Below, piece after piece: positions 22,044 to 23,353 of a DNA stretch of 23,353 nt; the first letter of the stretch is position 1; each line of letters begins with the position of its first letter. The notes below the pieces were generated by a model. It ran no database searches and was not told the DNA's origin. It was given only the letters and a program-made list of their open reading frames with translations. The position numbers were made by a program, and so were the translations under genes. Source of the stretch: Alloprevotella tannerae (GTDB taxonomy: Bacteria; Bacteroidota; Bacteroidia; Bacteroidales; Bacteroidaceae); contig JABZGO010000006.1 in assembly GCA_015259305.1 (NCBI GenBank), positions 1 to 23,353 of the forward strand, in the 5' to 3' direction.

Positions 22044-23042
22044 TTAAGCGTCAAAGCGTCCCTCAATGATATCTGAAAGAACTTCGGCGATCTCCAAACC
22101 GGCAGCCCGCACCTGTTGCGGTATGAAGCTCGTTGTAGTCATACCGGGGGTTGTGTTGATTTCTAAAAGATTGATCTCCTCTTGCCCTTTCTTTCCGGAG
22201 AGGATATAGTCTATTCGTATGATGCCATAGCAATTAAGTAAGCCGTAGATAGATTTTGTCATCGCGCTTACGCGCTTTGCCGTTGTGTCGGCCAAGCGAG
22301 CGGGAGTTATCTCGTCTACCTTTCCATTGTATTTAGCGTCATAATCAAAGAATTCCTCTTCAGTCACAACTTCCGTAATGGGGAACGTAATAATCTCGTT
22401 GCCTTTCTTGTAGGCGCCGCAGGTAATTTCTGTTCCGACGATCATTGCTTCAATCATGACCTCGTCGCTTTCCAGCAAAGCTTTCTCAATTGCAGGTCGA
22501 ACAGCATCGATCGTTTTTACTTTCGTTACGCCAAAGCTACTTCCTCCCGCGTTTGGTTTAACGAAGCAAGGCAAACCTAAGCGTTCTACGATAGATGCAT
22601 CGCCTAGCCTTTGTTCTCCTTTGCGTACTAAAATCGCATCTGCAATCTTCAGCGTTTTATCGGCCGCCGAGCGCAAGAACGTATTGAGTGCGTATTTATT
22701 AAATGTAAGCGCCTCAACCAAGACATCACTGGTAGAGTAGGGTATACCAATCAAATCGAAATAGCCCTGCAAGATGCCGTTCTCACCCGGCGTTCCGTGG
22801 ATCGTAATATAAGCAAAGTCAAATGCGTGCTTACCATCTTTTGCCGTAAAGGTGAAGTCGTTGCGGTCTATCGGGCAATCCTCTTGCCCATAATGAGCTG
22901 TCCAGATGCTGCCCTTTATTTCTACAATATATACGTCATACTTTTGGGAATCCATAAAGGATAAAATCCCTGCCGCACTCCGCAGCGAAACATCGTGTTC
23001 CGAAGAATCGCCCCCGGCAACGATTGCTATGATTTTTTTCAT
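22044..23042 (-). CDS. ddl: D-alanine--D-alanine ligase
   Basis: This ATP-grasp enzyme (332 residues from ATG 23042; an in-frame TTG at 23057 is a poorer start) joins two D-alanines for the peptidoglycan stem peptide in the cytoplasm. It shows AGGDSSEHDVSLRSAAGIL near the N-terminus, HGTPGENGILQGYFDLIGIP, then SDVLVEALTFNKYALNTFLR. The ATP-grasp core follows with PCFVKPNAGGSSFGVTKV, VMIEAMIVGTEITCGAY, and the metal-binding end INLLEINTTPGMT. Length is normal for Ddl. The start lies 16 bp after the rluD stop, and an acyltransferase gene follows. This rluD-ddl-acyltransferase order is found in other Bacteroidales. EINTTPGMT replaces the more usual EVNTLPGMT, a conservative change. Confidence 0.95.
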   Translation of the reverse strand: MKKIIAIVAGGDSSEHDVSLRSAAGILSFMDSQKYDVYIVEIKGSIWTAHYGQEDCPIDRNDFTFTAKDGKHAFDFAYITIHGTPGENGILQGYFDLIGIPYSTSDVLVEALTFNKYALNTFLRSAADKTLKIADAILVRKGEQRLGDASIVERLGLPCFVKPNAGGSSFGVTKVKTIDAVRPAIEKALLESDEVMIEAMIVGTEITCGAYKKGNEIITFPITEVVTEEEFFDYDAKYNGKVDEITPARLADTTAKRVSAMTKSIYGLLNCYGIIRIDYILSGKKGQEEINLLEINTTPGMTTTSFIPQQVRAAGLEIAEVLSDIIEGRFDA

Positions 23043-23058
23043 TGTATCTTCTATCAAT

Positions 23059-23353
23059 TTATAATTTCACGTTTAGTCCGGAAACGTACGTTTCCCATTT
23101 CTCAATCAAGCCCTTGAAGTCTTGCGGAGGGAGCACAGAGAAGTCCATCTCCTCGCCCGTTGTCGGATGTTTAAATCCTAATGTGCGAGCGTGCAACGCT
23201 TGGCGTGGACATATTTCAAAGCAGTTTCTAATAAAACTATTGTAAGCGCCACTTGTCGTGCCTCTCAATACCTTATCTCCGCCATAACGCGCGTCATTAA
23301 ATAATGGATGCCCAATGTGACGCATGTGAGTACGTATTTGGTGCGTTCTTCCC
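23059..23353 (-). CDS. rluD: RluD-type 23S rRNA pseudouridine synthase, C-terminal part (cut by the window edge)
   Basis: Only the last 98 or so residues are present. They begin at the edge with GRTHQIRTHMRHIGHPLFND, a hallmark of the RluA/RluD family just after the catalytic domain core, then DARYGGDKVL and CPRQALHARTLGF and PTTGEEMDFSVLPPQDFKGL. The catalytic aspartate lies upstream, outside the window. The enzyme isomerises uridines in 23S rRNA (RluD) or related RNAs; RluD is the most probable assignment in this operon, though RluA/RluC types are not excluded. It is the first gene visible of the run that continues through ddl to the GNAT gene. Confidence 0.85.
   Translation of the reverse strand, partial: GRTHQIRTHMRHIGHPLFNDARYGGDKVLRGTTSGAYNSFIRNCFEICPRQALHARTLGFKHPTTGEEMDFSVLPPQDFKGLIEKWETYVSGLNVKL

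Overview
The window looks like a chromosomal segment of a Bacteroidales bacterium, probably of the Porphyromonas/Prevotella group. The evidence is a GLPGLI-family protein beside a TonB-dependent receptor, Omp28-type exported proteins with type IX secretion (T9SS)-like C-termini, a NigD-like lipoprotein, a Bacteroidetes HU-like protein, an IS5-type transposase like those of Porphyromonas, and promoter motifs of the TTTG / TAnnTTTG kind. No rRNA, tRNA or CRISPR array was recognised. The species cannot be fixed from sequence reading alone.

Layout. (1) 1-5000 is an accessory region. It starts with a frameshifted IS5-family transposase remnant. Next, all on the minus strand, come a small exported protein, a TonB-dependent receptor broken by a one-base frameshift, and a GLPGLI protein. 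A long leader upstream has a good promoter match and three tiny overlapping reading frames. (2) 4789-5588 holds an array of 22-bp-spaced repeats, a promoter, an unusually G+C-rich HU-like gene and a MITE-like long inverted repeat. (3) 5612-8506 encodes two linked Omp28-type exported proteins. One keeps a CGWC thioredoxin-type motif; its larger partner appears to have lost both cysteines. (4) 8874-10794 (minus) is ilvE followed by a coiled-coil lipoprotein gene with a clear terminator. (5) 11396-15538 (plus) is the TonB energy-transduction operon exbB-exbD-exbD-tonB, then a PstS-like lipoprotein behind a terminator. After a ~900-bp gene-free stretch with a second, 21-bp-period array comes a periplasmic TPR protein (16445-17929). 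(6) 18192-23353 (minus) is a tightly packed operon: rluD (partial), ddl, an acyltransferase, a NigD-like lipoprotein, a DUF2156 protein and a GNAT acetyltransferase.

How it fits together: ExbB, ExbD and TonB would power outer-membrane receptors such as the one at 1288-3914. The ddl operon combines rRNA modification, peptidoglycan precursor synthesis and lipid acylation.

The least explained material is non-coding. Two direct-repeat arrays about 11 kb apart share the core TACTATCGTTT and are spaced at about two helical turns. One lies upstream of the HU-like gene and the other between the TonB operon and the TPR gene. They may be arrays of sites for a DNA-binding protein. The micro-ORF leader at 4277-4455 is the second candidate for something undescribed.
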